Assembly: GCA_963777855.1 (NCBI GenBank)
Contig: CAVZRW010000005.1
Coordinates: 1-64,000, forward strand
Length of the DNA: 64,000 nucleotides
Direction of reading: 5' to 3'
DNA from: Prado023 sp963777855
GTDB lineage: Bacteria > Actinomycetota > Actinomycetes > S36-B12 > CAIYMF01
In this document: positions 17,499 to 27,164 of the stretch, piece after piece
How the letters are laid out: every line of letters begins with the position of its first letter
How positions within the stretch are numbered: the first letter of the stretch is position 1
Made by a program: the position numbers and the translations under genes
Notes under the pieces: model-generated
Told to the model about the DNA's origin: nothing
Database searches by the model: none
What the model saw: only the letters and a program-made list of their open reading frames with translations

Positions 17499-17720
17499 TC
17501 GCCCCACCTTCATCCCACGACCCGATCCGGTGTACGGCCCTCGCCCGGGCGACGGCCGTAGCGCGCTGGGCCGGCACGCGGCAGCGTGCACACCCATGCG
17601 CCTGACCAGAGTACCGCGACTGCCGCCCACACCTGAGTCATCGGTTCCCGTTCGGCCCAATCTGAAGCCCTGGGCCTCAAGCCTGCGGCGACTCGGCGAC
17701 CGGGGCAGGACGGCGCGGGG

Positions 17721-18629
17721 TCAGACCCGCAGGTACCGGCGCAGGGTCACCAGGGCGGCCACGGAGGCCAACGTGATCCCCGTGAGGAACACCACCAACG
17801 ACACCTGGGCCACGACATCCCAACCGACGAAGTTGGTGAACTGGAAGCTCGGGGTGAGCACACCGTCGACGAGGATGACCTTCAGCAGTGCCAGCAGGCC
17901 GATCGCCACCAGGGCGCCCATCGTGGCCGCCAGCGCGGCCTCGAGCAGGAACGGCAGCTGGATGTAGAAGTTCGACGCCCCCACCAGGCGCATGATCCCG
18001 GTCTCGCGGCGCCTGCTGAACGCAGCGACCCGGATGGTGTTGGCCACCAGCAGGACGGTGGCCAGCAGCATCATCGCGGCGATCACCAGGGCCCCGGTCT
18101 GGAAGCCGTTGAGGATCGCGAACAGCTTGTCGAGCACGCGTCGCTGGTCGTTGACCGAGTCCACGCCCGGCCTGCCGACGAACGCGCTGGCCACCACGTC
18201 GTACTTGGTGGGGTCGGAGAGCTTCACGCGGAACGACTCGGGCATCTGGTCCGGGGTGATGTTGGCCAGGATCGGGGCGTCGCGGTTCTGCTCGGAGAAC
18301 CGCGCATAGGCCTCGGCGGAGGACTCGTAGTAGACCTCGGCGACCAGCGGCTTGAGCAGCTCGAGGTCGTTGCGGATCTCCTCGCGCTGGGCCTGGGTCA
18401 CCGATCCCTCGGCGCAGGAGAGCACCACCGACGTCTGGCCGCACAGGTAGATCGAGACCTGGACCTTGTCGTACCAGTAGTCCTTCATCAGGTCGACCTG
18501 CGAGCGCACCATCAGCCCCGCGCCGAACAGCGCCAGGGAGACCGCGACCGTGATCACGACCGCGATGGTCATCGTGAGGTTGCGCCGAATGCCGGTGAAC
18601 ACCTCGCCGAGCACGAACTTCACCCGCAT
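17721..18629 (-). CDS. ftsX: Cell division protein FtsX
   Basis: A 302-residue membrane subunit of the FtsEX complex, which controls septal peptidoglycan hydrolysis. It has a short cytoplasmic N-terminus (KFVLGEVFTGIRRNLTMTIA), TM1 at about 21-43, and an extracellular loop (about 44-170) that includes DAPILANITPDQMPESFRV. Three C-terminal helices follow, including ALVIAAMMLLATVLLVANTI and FSRRRETGIMRLVGASNFYI, the standard FtsX layout. It lies 13 bp downstream of ftsE, and the M23 gene follows about 220 bp on. The loop cysteines (LCGQTSVVLSCAEG) could form a disulfide, as in other actinobacterial FtsX. Confidence 0.95.
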   Translation of the reverse strand: MRVKFVLGEVFTGIRRNLTMTIAVVITVAVSLALFGAGLMVRSQVDLMKDYWYDKVQVSIYLCGQTSVVLSCAEGSVTQAQREEIRNDLELLKPLVAEVYYESSAEAYARFSEQNRDAPILANITPDQMPESFRVKLSDPTKYDVVASAFVGRPGVDSVNDQRRVLDKLFAILNGFQTGALVIAAMMLLATVLLVANTIRVAAFSRRRETGIMRLVGASNFYIQLPFLLEAALAATMGALVAIGLLALLKVILVDGVLTPSFQFTNFVGWDVVAQVSLVVFLTGITLASVAALVTLRRYLRV

Positions 18630-18642
18630 GGGATCCCCCTCA

Positions 18643-19330
18643 TCAGGTGGCCCCGTAGACGCCGCGGGACTGGTCGCGCACCACGTGGCCGTGCTCGAGC
18701 TCGATCACGCGCTTGCGCATCTGGTCGACGACCGCCGCGTCGTGGGTCGCCATGACCACCGTCGTGCCGGTGCGGTTGATCCGGTCGAGCAGGCGCATGA
18801 TGCCCACGCTCGTGGCCGGGTCGAGGTTGCCGGTCGGCTCGTCGGCGATCAGGATCATGGGCCGGTTCACGAACGCGCGGGCCACGGCCACCCGCTGCTG
18901 CTCGCCGCCGGACAGCTCGTCGGGGAAGCGGTGCTCCTTGCCGGCCAGGCCCACGAGGTCGATCACCTCGGGCACCACCTTGCGGATGTGCGAGGTGGGC
19001 CGGCCGATCACCTGCAGGGCGAAGGCCACGTTCTCGAAGACCGTCTTGTTCGGCAGCAGGCGGAAGTCCTGGAACACGGCGCCGATCTGGCGGCGCAGGT
19101 GCGGCACCTTCCAGTTGGGCATCCGGCCGAGGTCCTTGCCGGCCACGTGCACCACGCCCGTGGTCGGGCCGGTCCTCGCGCATGACCAGCCGCAGGAACG
19201 TCGACTTGCCCGAGCCGGAGGCGCCCACCAGGAACGCGAACTCGCCCTTGGTGATCTCCAGGCTCACGTCGTCGAGGGCCGGGCGCTGCTGCGTCGGGTA
19301 GTGCTTGGTGACGTTCGCGAAGCGGATCAC
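18643..19330 (-). CDS. ftsE: Cell division ATP-binding protein FtsE, one frameshift
   Basis: The ATPase of FtsEX. Walker A is GASGSGKSTFLRLVMRE, the Q-loop is RRQIGAVFQDFRLLPNKT, the signature is LSGGEQQRVAVARAFVNRP and Walker B is MILIADEPTGNLDPATS. The frame breaks between VMRE and TGVVHVAGKDLGRMPNWKV, near 19165-19168, where a GGG run on the plus strand is probably one base too long. Corrected length is 228 residues, exactly typical. Since ftsE is core in actinobacteria and all motifs are intact, I treat the break as a sequence error. It precedes ftsX by 13 bp. Confidence 0.92.
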
Positions 19331-19432
19331 GCGCCACCCTCCCCGAGTGCCAGAACGTCGGTCACCGCTGCGAGAATGCCTGCGGCGCGGCCAGTTTACG
19401 TCGCGCCGGCCCGACCGGCGGGCAGGCCCGGG

Positions 19433-20535
19433 TCAGGCGCCCTGGCGCCGCCAGCGGATGCCCGGACTCGATGAACGCGTCGATCTCTCCGTCGAGGACC
19501 GCGGACGGTGTTGCCGGTCTCGTCCTCGGTGCGCAGGTCCTTGACCATCTGGTAGGGGTGCAGCACGTAGGAGCGCATCTGGTTGCCCCACGAGCCGGTC
19601 GTGTCGGTCTTCAGCGCGTCCATCGCGGCGCGCTCCTCCTGGCGGCGGCGCTCCAGCAGGCGCGCCTCGAGCACGCGCATGGCCGCGGCACGGTTCTGGA
19701 TCTGGGACTTCTCGTTCTGGCAGCTGACGACGATGCCGGTCGGGATGTGGGTGATCCGCACCGCCGAGTCGGTGGTGTTCACGCTCTGCCCGCCGGGGCC
19801 CGAGGAGCGGAACACGTCGATGCGGATCTCGTTCTCGGGGATGTCGACGTGGTCGGTGGTCTCCGTCACGGGCAGCACCTCGACGGCAGCGAACGAGGTC
19901 TGGCGGCGGCCCTGGTTGTCGAACGGTGAGATCCGCACGAGCCGGTGGGTGCCCTGCTCGACCGAGAGGGTGCCGTAGGCGTAGGGCGCCTTGACCGCGA
20001 AGGTGGCCGACTTGATGCCGGCCTCCTCGGCGTAGGAGATGTCGTAGACCTCGTAGGGCCAGTCGTGGCGCTCGCAGTAGCGGGTGTACATCCGCAGCAG
20101 CATCTCGGCCCAGTCGGCGGCGTCCACCCCGCCGGCCTCCGAACGGATCGTGACGAGGGCCTCGCGCTGGTCGAACTCGCCGGCCAGCAGGGTGCGGACC
20201 TCGAGCTCGGCGACAGTGGCCCGCAGCTCGCCGAGCTCCTTGTCCGCCTCGGCCAGGGAGTCGGCGTCGCCCTCGTCCTCGGCCAGCTCCACGAGCACCG
20301 GCAGGTCGTCGACCCGCTGGCGCAGGGAGGCGACCTTGCGCAGCTCGCCCTGGACGAACGACAGCCGGGAGGTCACCTTCTGCGCGGCCGCCGGGTCGTC
20401 CCACAGGTCGGGGGCTGAGGCCTGCGCCTCGAGGTCGGCCACCTCGGCGCGCATCGCGGGCAGGTCCAGCACGGACTCGATCCCGGCCAGCGTGGACTCG
20501 AGATCGGCCAGTTCCGCGGGGAAGTCGGTCGCCAT
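19433..20535 (-). CDS. prfB: Peptide chain release factor 2, two 3'-end frameshifts
   Basis: RF2 ends translation at UGA and UAA. The catalytic loop SSGPGGQSVNTTDSAVRITH holds the universal GGQ; other blocks are DWAEMLLRMYTRYCERHDWP and RISPFDNQGRRQTSFAAVEV. Near the 3' end the frame shifts twice (about 19505-19508 and 19461-19463). Removing one base at each restores AVLDGEIDAFIESGIRWRRQ before a TGA at 19435-19433, the normal RF2 C-terminus, and gives 366 residues. These shifts are not the known programmed site, which lies near codon 25. ATG at 20535 (MATDFPAEL) is preferred over a GTG six bases upstream. It heads the prfB-ftsE-ftsX order. Confidence 0.92.
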
Positions 20536-20648
20536 GGGCACAGCCTACGGCCCGCACGAGGGCCGCCGGGGCCGCGAGCGGCCCGCTGACCCCGCCCCCG
20601 CCGGGGGGGAAGGCGCCGCCCCGGCATGCCCCGGGCGGCGGCCGCCGG

Positions 20649-23600
20649 CTACCCGGCCTGGCTGGCCAGCGTGCGGATCGCGCGCAGGGCCACTGAGAGG
20701 GTCGCCAGGTCGAAGGTCTCCTGCGTGCCGATCTCGGCCAGGGTCGCCCGCGCACGGCCCAGTCCCTCCGCGTAGCGCTCCTCCCAGGCCTGCACCCGGG
20801 CCTGGGGCTCGCCTGCGTCGGGGGTGGCCCGCACCACCTTCGCGGTCAGCGACGCCAGGGCCCCGTACAGGTCGCTGCGCAGGGCCGAGCGGGCCAGCGA
20901 CGACCAGCGGTCCCCGCGCGGCAGGGCGGTGATCCGGCCCAGGAACCGGTCGACCTCGTAGCGCTCGGAGACGGTGAAGTAGACCGACGCGACGCTGGCC
21001 GGGTCCTCCTTGGTGCGCCGGCTGATCTCGACGATGTCCAGCAGCGAGAACACGTCGAGCAGCGCGGCCACCTCCGCGGCCAGCTCCGGCGGCGCCCCGG
21101 CGGCCTCGAAGTCCGCGACGCGGCTCTCCAGGCGCTGGTGCTCCACCCCGACCAGGAACTGCGGGATGCGCCCCGAGATGGTCGCCACCGTCTCGCGGAA
21201 GCGCCCCACCTCGCCGGGCACGTCCAGCGTGCCGCCCCGGGCCTGCAGCAGCCAGCGGGTGGCCCGGTCCAGCAGGCGCTGCACCTCGGCGCGCAGGGCA
21301 TTGAGCGCGGTGGTCGGCGCCGAGCCCTCCTGGGCGTCGATCCGCTGCCACAGCGAGGGCAGGCCGAACACCCCGCAGGAGACCTCGAAGGCACGCGCGA
21401 TCTCCGCGGGTGCCGCGCCGGACTCCTCGGCCGCACGCATCGCGTAGGTGATGCCGCCGCGGTTGACCATCTCGTTGACCAGGCCCGTGACGATGATCTG
21501 CCGGCGCAGCGGGTGGGCGTCGAGCTGCTCGGCGAAGCGCTCGTCGAGCACGGCGGGCACGTAGTCGTGCAGCCAGTGCGCCGCGAACCCCTCGTCGGGG
21601 ATGCTCGAGGCGAGCAGCGACTCCTTGAGATCCAGCTTGGTGTAGGCCACCAGCACCGCGAGCTCCGGGGCCGTCAGCCCCCGGCCCTCGGCCACCAGGG
21701 CGTTGAGCTCGGCGTCGCCGGGCAGCGCCTCGAGGGCGCGGTCGAGCCCAGCGGTGCGCTCCAGGGTGCGGATGAGGCGGGCCAGGGCGGGCACCATCGC
21801 CCCGCCGTGGTGGGCCTCGAAGCTCAGCAGCGTGTTCTGGTCGATGTTGTCCTGCAGGACCATCGCCGCGACCTCGTCGGTCATCGAGACCAGCAGCGGG
21901 TCGCGCTCGCCCGGGGCCAGCTCGCCGGCGGCGGCCACCCGGTCGAGCAGGATCTTGATGTTCACCTCGTGGTCGGAGGTGTCCACGCCGGCGGAGTTGT
22001 CGATGGCGTCGGTGTTCAGCCGCACGCCGTTGCGCGCGGCCTCGATGCGCCCGCGCTGGGTCAGGCCGAGGTTCCCGCCCTCGCCGACCACGCGGGCGCA
22101 CAGCTGCGCGCCGTTGACCCGGATGGCGTCGTTGGCGCGGTCCCCGACGTCGGCGTGGGTCTCGGAGACGGCCTTCACGTACGTGCCGATGCCGCCGTTC
22201 CAGAGCAGGTCGACGGGCGCGGTGAGGACGGCCCGCAGCAGCTCGTTGGGGGTCATCGAGTCCCGGTCCTCGATGCCCAGGACCGCGGCGACCTGCGCGC
22301 TGATCGGCACCGCCTTGGCGGTGCGCGGGTACACCCCGCCCCCCTCGGAGATCTGGTCGGCGGCGTAGTCGGCCCACGAGGAGCGCGGGAGGGCGAACAG
22401 TCGCCGGCGCTCGGCGAACGAGGCGGCCGGGTCCGGGTCCGGGTCGAGGAAGACATGCCGGTGGTCGAAGGCGGCCACGAGCTTCAGGTTCTCCGAGAGC
22501 AGCATCCCGTTGCCGAACACGTCGCCGCTCATGTCGCCGATGCCCACGGCAGTGAACGGGGTGGTCGCCATGTCGTGGCCGAGGGCCCGGAAGTGCGCCT
22601 TGACCGACTCCCAGGCGCCGCGGGCCGTGATGCCCATGGCCTTGTGGTCGTAGCCCGCTGAGCCACCGGAGGCGAACGCGTCGCCCAGCCAGAAGCCGTA
22701 CTCGGCGGCCACGCCGTTGGCGATGTCGGAGAACGTGGCCGTGCCCTTGTCGGCAGCCACCACCAGGTAGGGGTCGTCGCCGTCGTGGCGCACGACGCGC
22801 TGCGGGGGCACCACCTCCGAGCCCACCAGGTTGTCGGTGAGGTCCAGCAGCGAGCCGATGAACACCTTGTAGGCCGCGATCCCCTCGGCCAGCCACGCCT
22901 CGCGGTCCACCGCCGGGTCCGGCAGGGCCTTGGCGTAGAAGCCGCCCTTGGCGCCGACCGGCACGATGACCGCGTTCTTCACGGCCTGGGCCTTGACCAG
23001 GCCGAGCACCTCGGTGCGGAAGTCCTCCCGGCGGTCCGACCAGCGCAGGCCGCCGCGGGCCACCGAGCCGAAGCGCAGGTGCACGCCCTCGACCCGCGGG
23101 GAGCAGACCCACACCTCGAACTTCGGCCGCGGCTCGGGCAGGTCGCGGATGCGCCGCGGCTCCAGCTTCAGCGCCAGGGCGGGCCGGTCGGCCTGGAAGT
23201 GGTTGGTGCGCACCGTCGCGCCGATCAGCTCCAGCAGCGAGCGCAGGATGCGGTCCTGGTCCAGGCTGGCCACGTCGTCGAGCTTGCGGGTGATCGTGGT
23301 GGCCAGCTGCTCGGCCATGGCCGGCCGGTCCCCCACCACGTCGGGGTCGAAACGGGCGTGGAACAGCTGTACGAGCAGGCTGGAGATCTGCGGGTTGGCC
23401 AGCACCGCGGACTCGATGTACTCCTGGCTGAACGCCGAGCCGGTCTGGCGCAGGTAGCGGGCGTAGGCCCGCAGGACCGAGATCCGTCGCCAGTCCAGGC
23501 CCGCCTCGGCGACCAGTCCGTTGAACCCGTCTGCCTCGGCACGGCCCCGCCAGCAGGCCAGGAACGCCTCCTCCCAGATCCGGCGGACCTCCCCCAGGCG

Positions 23601-25478
23601 ACCGGTGCCGGCGGCCCGCAGGCCGAAGTCGAAGATGAACGCCCCGCCGGTGACGCCCGCCGCGTCGGTGCGCACCAGGCGGAACGGCCGCTCGGTGACC
23701 ACCTGCACCCCGAGGCTGGTGAGCACGGGCAGCACCTGGGCCAGGGAGATGTCCTCGCGGGAGTAGAGCTTGAGCCGGGCGTTGGCCTGGGAGCCGCTGC
23801 CCTCGCCCACGGGCCGCAGGGCCACGCGCAGGGGGGCGTCGCCGCTCAGGCGCTCGATCTCGGCCAGGTCCCCGAGCGCATCCTCCGGCGGGGTCGCGGC
23901 GCGGTAGGTCTGCGGGAAGCCGTCCGGGTAGCGGCTGAGCACCTCGTGGGCCCGGGCCTCCGAGGAGGCCCCGACCAGCGCCGAGGCCAGCTCGTCGTCC
24001 CACGAGCGCACGACCGCGGCGATGCGGGCCTCCAGGGCCTCGATGTCCACCGGCGGCACGGACTGGCCGGCCGGCACGCGCACGACCACGTGCAGCCGGG
24101 CCAGCACCGACTCGGTCACCCGCGCGGTGTAGTCCACGCTGGTGCCGCCGACGGCGTCCACGAGCTCCTTCTCGATGGCCAGGCGCACATCGGTGGTGTA
24201 CCGGTCGCGGGGCACGTAGACCAGCGCCGAGAGGAACCGCTCGTAGGGGTCCCGGCGCAGGAACACGCGGGTGGCCCGGCGCTCCTTGAGGCTCAGCGCC
24301 GCCTCGGAGATCGCGACCAGCTCGTCGGTCTCGATCGCGAACAGCTCGTCGCGGGGGAACGTCTCGAGGAACTGCATGAGGTCACGGCCGCTGTGGGAGC
24401 CCTTGCTGAAGCCCAGGGCCTTGCGCACAGCGCGGACCTTGCGGTCGATCACCGGGATGCTGGTCACCGGCTGGGTGTAGGCCGCCGCCGAGAACAGGCC
24501 GATGAACCGGTCCTCGCCGACGACCTTGCCCGCGCGGTCGAACTTCTTCACCCCGACGTAGTCCAGGTAGACCGGGCGGTGCACGGTGGAGCGGCGGTTG
24601 GCCTTGGTCAGGATCAGCAGGCGGGGCTCCAGGGCCTTCTGGCGCACCGTGGGCGGCAGGTCGGAGAAGGACACCGACTCCGCGCGGTCGGAGCGCAGCA
24701 GGCCCAGGCCGCTTCCGGCCTCGGTGACCAGGGCCAGGTCGGCCGGGTCCCCACCCAGGCCGTCGAGCAGGTACGAGCGGTAGCCCAGGAAGGTGAAGTG
24801 GTCGGCGGCCAGCCAGTTGAGCAGGTCGATGGTCTCCTCGACCTCGGCGGTGGGCACGCCGCGCGGCGGCTCGGCCACCAGCTGGGCGGCCAGCCCGCGG
24901 GCCTCGCCCACCATCCGGGGCCAGTCGTGCACCGCCTGGCGCACGTCGGCCAGCACCCGCTGGAGGTTGCTCACGATCTGCTCGAGGCGCGCCGGATCGG
25001 CCTGCCAGTCGACCTCGATGTGCATCCACGACTCGAGCGACCCGATGTCCAGGACCGGCGCCGCCGAGGGCTCGGTGTCGGCACCCACCTCCGGAGCCTC
25101 GGCGCGGATCACGCTGCCCGCATCGTCGCGGGTGACGACCACGATCGGGTGCACGACCAGCTGGATCCCCAGCCCCAGGCGGTTGAGCTCGGCCGTGACC
25201 GAGTCGACCAGGAAGGCCATGTCGTCGGTCACGACCGTGACCACGGTGCGCCCACAGGTCCAGCCGTCGGCCTCGACGGTGGGGTTGGTGGCGGTCACGA
25301 TGGCCAGGCCCGAGGCGCGCGACGCCGCCGAGTCGACGAGGTGGTGGACCGCACCATGGATGGCAGCGGGGTCACGGCCGGTGAGGTCGTTGGGGTCGAT
25401 GTGCCGGTAGAACAGCGCCGCAAGGCGCGCCTGCTGCTCGGAGTCCCAGCGGTAACCCTCGGCGAACCCCACGCCCAC
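20649..25478 (-). CDS. Large NAD-dependent glutamate dehydrogenase
   Basis: A 1,609-residue GDH of the large (about 180 kDa) class, converting glutamate to 2-oxoglutarate and ammonium with NAD. The N-terminal third carries ACT-like regulatory modules (VVTVVTDDMAFLVDSVTAEL). The catalytic part includes GGLRWSDRREDFRTEVLGLV (from about residue 808), IVPVGAKGGFYAK (about 840) with the substrate lysine, and later VGIGDMSGDVFGNGML. The start is GTG at 25478, because AAGGAG lies seven bases before it; longer in-frame starts lack a ribosome site. The frame is intact over 4.8 kb, which makes it a useful contrast to the frameshifted genes. In mycobacteria this enzyme is inhibited by unphosphorylated GarA; no garA is in the window. 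Confidence 0.95.
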   Translation of the reverse strand: MGVGFAEGYRWDSEQQARLAALFYRHIDPNDLTGRDPAAIHGAVHHLVDSAASRASGLAIVTATNPTVEADGWTCGRTVVTVVTDDMAFLVDSVTAELNRLGLGIQLVVHPIVVVTRDDAGSVIRAEAPEVGADTEPSAAPVLDIGSLESWMHIEVDWQADPARLEQIVSNLQRVLADVRQAVHDWPRMVGEARGLAAQLVAEPPRGVPTAEVEETIDLLNWLAADHFTFLGYRSYLLDGLGGDPADLALVTEAGSGLGLLRSDRAESVSFSDLPPTVRQKALEPRLLILTKANRRSTVHRPVYLDYVGVKKFDRAGKVVGEDRFIGLFSAAAYTQPVTSIPVIDRKVRAVRKALGFSKGSHSGRDLMQFLETFPRDELFAIETDELVAISEAALSLKERRATRVFLRRDPYERFLSALVYVPRDRYTTDVRLAIEKELVDAVGGTSVDYTARVTESVLARLHVVVRVPAGQSVPPVDIEALEARIAAVVRSWDDELASALVGASSEARAHEVLSRYPDGFPQTYRAATPPEDALGDLAEIERLSGDAPLRVALRPVGEGSGSQANARLKLYSREDISLAQVLPVLTSLGVQVVTERPFRLVRTDAAGVTGGAFIFDFGLRAAGTGRLGEVRRIWEEAFLACWRGRAEADGFNGLVAEAGLDWRRISVLRAYARYLRQTGSAFSQEYIESAVLANPQISSLLVQLFHARFDPDVVGDRPAMAEQLATTITRKLDDVASLDQDRILRSLLELIGATVRTNHFQADRPALALKLEPRRIRDLPEPRPKFEVWVCSPRVEGVHLRFGSVARGGLRWSDRREDFRTEVLGLVKAQAVKNAVIVPVGAKGGFYAKALPDPAVDREAWLAEGIAAYKVFIGSLLDLTDNLVGSEVVPPQRVVRHDGDDPYLVVAADKGTATFSDIANGVAAEYGFWLGDAFASGGSAGYDHKAMGITARGAWESVKAHFRALGHDMATTPFTAVGIGDMSGDVFGNGMLLSENLKLVAAFDHRHVFLDPDPDPAASFAERRRLFALPRSSWADYAADQISEGGGVYPRTAKAVPISAQVAAVLGIEDRDSMTPNELLRAVLTAPVDLLWNGGIGTYVKAVSETHADVGDRANDAIRVNGAQLCARVVGEGGNLGLTQRGRIEAARNGVRLNTDAIDNSAGVDTSDHEVNIKILLDRVAAAGELAPGERDPLLVSMTDEVAAMVLQDNIDQNTLLSFEAHHGGAMVPALARLIRTLERTAGLDRALEALPGDAELNALVAEGRGLTAPELAVLVAYTKLDLKESLLASSIPDEGFAAHWLHDYVPAVLDERFAEQLDAHPLRRQIIVTGLVNEMVNRGGITYAMRAAEESGAAPAEIARAFEVSCGVFGLPSLWQRIDAQEGSAPTTALNALRAEVQRLLDRATRWLLQARGGTLDVPGEVGRFRETVATISGRIPQFLVGVEHQRLESRVADFEAAGAPPELAAEVAALLDVFSLLDIVEISRRTKEDPASVASVYFTVSERYEVDRFLGRITALPRGDRWSSLARSALRSDLYGALASLTAKVVRATPDAGEPQARVQAWEERYAEGLGRARATLAEIGTQETFDLATLSVALRAIRTLASQAG

Positions 25479-25708
25479 GACGTCACTCCTTCTGCACCGG
25501 CCCCGTCCGCGCGGCCCGCGGCAATCAACCCCACACACTCGCACGCCCTGTGCCTGCCGGTCGAACGGGGCAGCCGTGCGCCGGGGGAGAATCCGGTGTT
25601 GGCACAGGGCGATCGGATCCCGCGACGCCTATAGTCCTGCGTGACTGACGTGTGACACCGAGCGCGCGCAGGAACGGGCTTCGCGCGGCGGGACGAGCAG
25701 GAGGATCG

Positions 25709-26203
25709 ATGTCCAGGAGGTACACCGGGCAGATGCACTTCGAGGTCGCCCCGGACGTGGTGTTCGCCGCGCAGTCCGACCCGGACTACGTGGTCTGGAA
25801 GCACGAGAACATGGCGGCCTTCGACGTCAGTGCCGAGGTCGAGGAGACCGGCACCGGGGTCACGATCAGCTCCTCGCGCAAGCTGCCCGCCGAGATCCCG
25901 GCGGCGGCCCGGCGCTTCGTCGGCGACTCCATCACGATCGACGAGGTGCACCGGTGGTCGCACCCGGAGACCGACGGCACGCGACACGGGATCGTGACCG
26001 CGAGTTTCGGCGGCGCCCCGATGTCGGTGAAGGGCACCCTGGAGCTGCGCCCCGAGGGCACCGGCTCGGTGATGGCCGTGGTGATCGACTCCAAGGCCAG
26101 CGTGCCGCTGGTCGGCGGCAAGCTCGAGGGCGTCGTCGGCGAGCAGTTCATGCGGGCGCTGCGCAAGGAGCAGGAGATCGCCCCGAAGTGGTTCAGCGAG
26201 TAG
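25709..26203 (+). CDS. DUF2505 family protein (START-like fold)
   Basis: A 164-residue protein matching DUF2505, an actinobacterial family related to the SRPBCC/START lipid-binding fold. It starts MSRRYTGQMHFEVAPDVVFA and contains WKHENMAAFDVSAEVEETG, FVGDSITIDEVHRWSHPETD and LELRPEGTGSVMAVVIDSKA, and ends in RALRKEQEIAPKWFSE. An AGGAGG seven bases upstream fixes the ATG. A second SRPBCC gene follows 65 bp downstream, suggesting paired hydrophobic-ligand binding proteins. The ligand is unknown. Confidence 0.85.
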   Translation: MSRRYTGQMHFEVAPDVVFAAQSDPDYVVWKHENMAAFDVSAEVEETGTGVTISSSRKLPAEIPAAARRFVGDSITIDEVHRWSHPETDGTRHGIVTASFGGAPMSVKGTLELRPEGTGSVMAVVIDSKASVPLVGGKLEGVVGEQFMRALRKEQEIAPKWFSE

Positions 26204-26255
26204 GTCGCCCCTGCTGAGCGGCATCCCCCGCCGGGCATCGCGCGGGACCGGCGGC

Positions 26256-26261
26256 TACCGT
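26256..26261 (+). promoter_or_regulatory. Leaderless-type -10 box before the SRPBCC gene
   Basis: TACCGT lies exactly six bases before the ATG at 26268, the spacing expected for a transcript that begins at the start codon. There is no ribosome binding site. The motif is seen; leaderless initiation is inferred. Confidence 0.5.
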
Positions 26262-26267
26262 CGCGCC

Positions 26268-26693
26268 ATGGCCGTCTCCGAATCCATGACCGTGACCGTG
26301 AACGCCCCGATCGACGAGGTGCTGGCGTTCCTGCGCGACATCGACAACCAGAGCACGTGGTTCCCCGGCAACACCGCCTCCGAGGTGCTGGAGCGCGACG
26401 ACGAGGGGCGGCCGTCGAAGGCCCGCCTGGTCAACGACGTGAAGGTGGCCAAGGACGAGTTCGTGCTGGACTACACGCACAACGACACCGGGTTCTCCTG
26501 GCACCTGCCCACCGCGACCAGGGTGCAGAAGGCCCAGGAGGGCTCCTGGGTGCTGGTCGACAAGGGCGCCAGCACCGAGGCGACCATGTCGCTGACCGTC
26601 GACACCGCCATCCCGCTGCCCGGGTTCGTGCAGAAGAAGACCGTCAAGGACACCCTCAAGGGCGCGACCTCGGCCCTGGTCAAGCACTTCTGA
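26268..26693 (+). CDS. SRPBCC (polyketide cyclase-like) protein
   Basis: A 141-residue START-like protein with the usual opening SESMTVTVNAPIDEVLAFLR, then DNQSTWFPGNTASEVLERDD and DEFVLDYTHNDTGFSWHLPT, and a C-terminal helix TVKDTLKGATSALVKHF that closes the ligand cavity. The family binds hydrophobic small molecules or lipids; no specific ligand can be read from sequence. It follows the DUF2505 gene by 65 bp, but has its own leaderless-type promoter, so it may be independently transcribed. Confidence 0.85.
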   Translation: MAVSESMTVTVNAPIDEVLAFLRDIDNQSTWFPGNTASEVLERDDEGRPSKARLVNDVKVAKDEFVLDYTHNDTGFSWHLPTATRVQKAQEGSWVLVDKGASTEATMSLTVDTAIPLPGFVQKKTVKDTLKGATSALVKHF

Positions 26694-26762
26694 GCCTTCC
26701 CGCCCCCCGCGCCGCAGAGTCGTGGTGGTTGCCCCACCTCTAGTCCAGACAACCCGCACGGA

Positions 26763-27164
26763 TCATGAGTCGACGAGGCCCGCACCCGACGCAGCGCCGG
26801 TTCCCGTGCCGTCGCCCGGGTCGGGGGCCAGGTAGGGGATCTCCTGCACGGCGTGCCAGGCCAGGTCCGCGGTGAACACCGCCGTGAGGTCGCGGCGCCG
26901 CAGCGGCCCGGCCAGCGTCGACCAGCCGTCGTCCTGCGGCTGGTCGGGTTCGGCATCGAAGGCCAGCACCACGCCCCCGCCGAGCTCGGCCAGCGCGGCG
27001 GCGGCCAGCTGCTGGGCCTCGAACTCCCACTCCTCCTCGTCGACCTCCGGTGCGCCGGAGCGCCACTGCGGGTCGACGCCCACGACCGTGCGCGGACCCG
27101 GCAGCGAGCCATCCGCCTGCAACGCCGCCAGCAGCTCCCAGCCGACAGGCGCGTAGAGGCGCAT
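26763..27164 (-). CDS. Conserved hypothetical protein (DUF6912-like)
   Basis: The product is 133 residues, starting MRLYAPVGWELLAALQADGS and containing EEEWEFEAQQLAAAALAELG, VVLAFDAEPDQPQDDGWSTL and DLAWHAVQEIPYLAPDP, a pattern of small conserved actinobacterial cytoplasmic proteins. The ATG at 27164 overlaps the stop of the patatin gene (TGATG), so the two are translationally coupled. The composition is acidic, with no membrane segment. Function is unknown; partnership with the patatin-like lipase is suggested only by coupling. Confidence 0.7.
   Translation of the reverse strand: MRLYAPVGWELLAALQADGSLPGPRTVVGVDPQWRSGAPEVDEEEWEFEAQQLAAAALAELGGGVVLAFDAEPDQPQDDGWSTLAGPLRRRDLTAVFTADLAWHAVQEIPYLAPDPGDGTGTGAASGAGLVDS

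Noticed and set aside
19433..19510. prfB programmed frameshift
   Set aside because: The known autoregulatory site lies near codon 25 before an in-frame UGA. These two shifts are at the C-terminus and have no such context.
22785..25634. 949-codon plus-strand open frame opposite gdh
   Set aside because: It is an antisense shadow of a GC-rich coding gene; its composition (Gly/His/Arg/Val) matches no family, and gdh is unambiguous.
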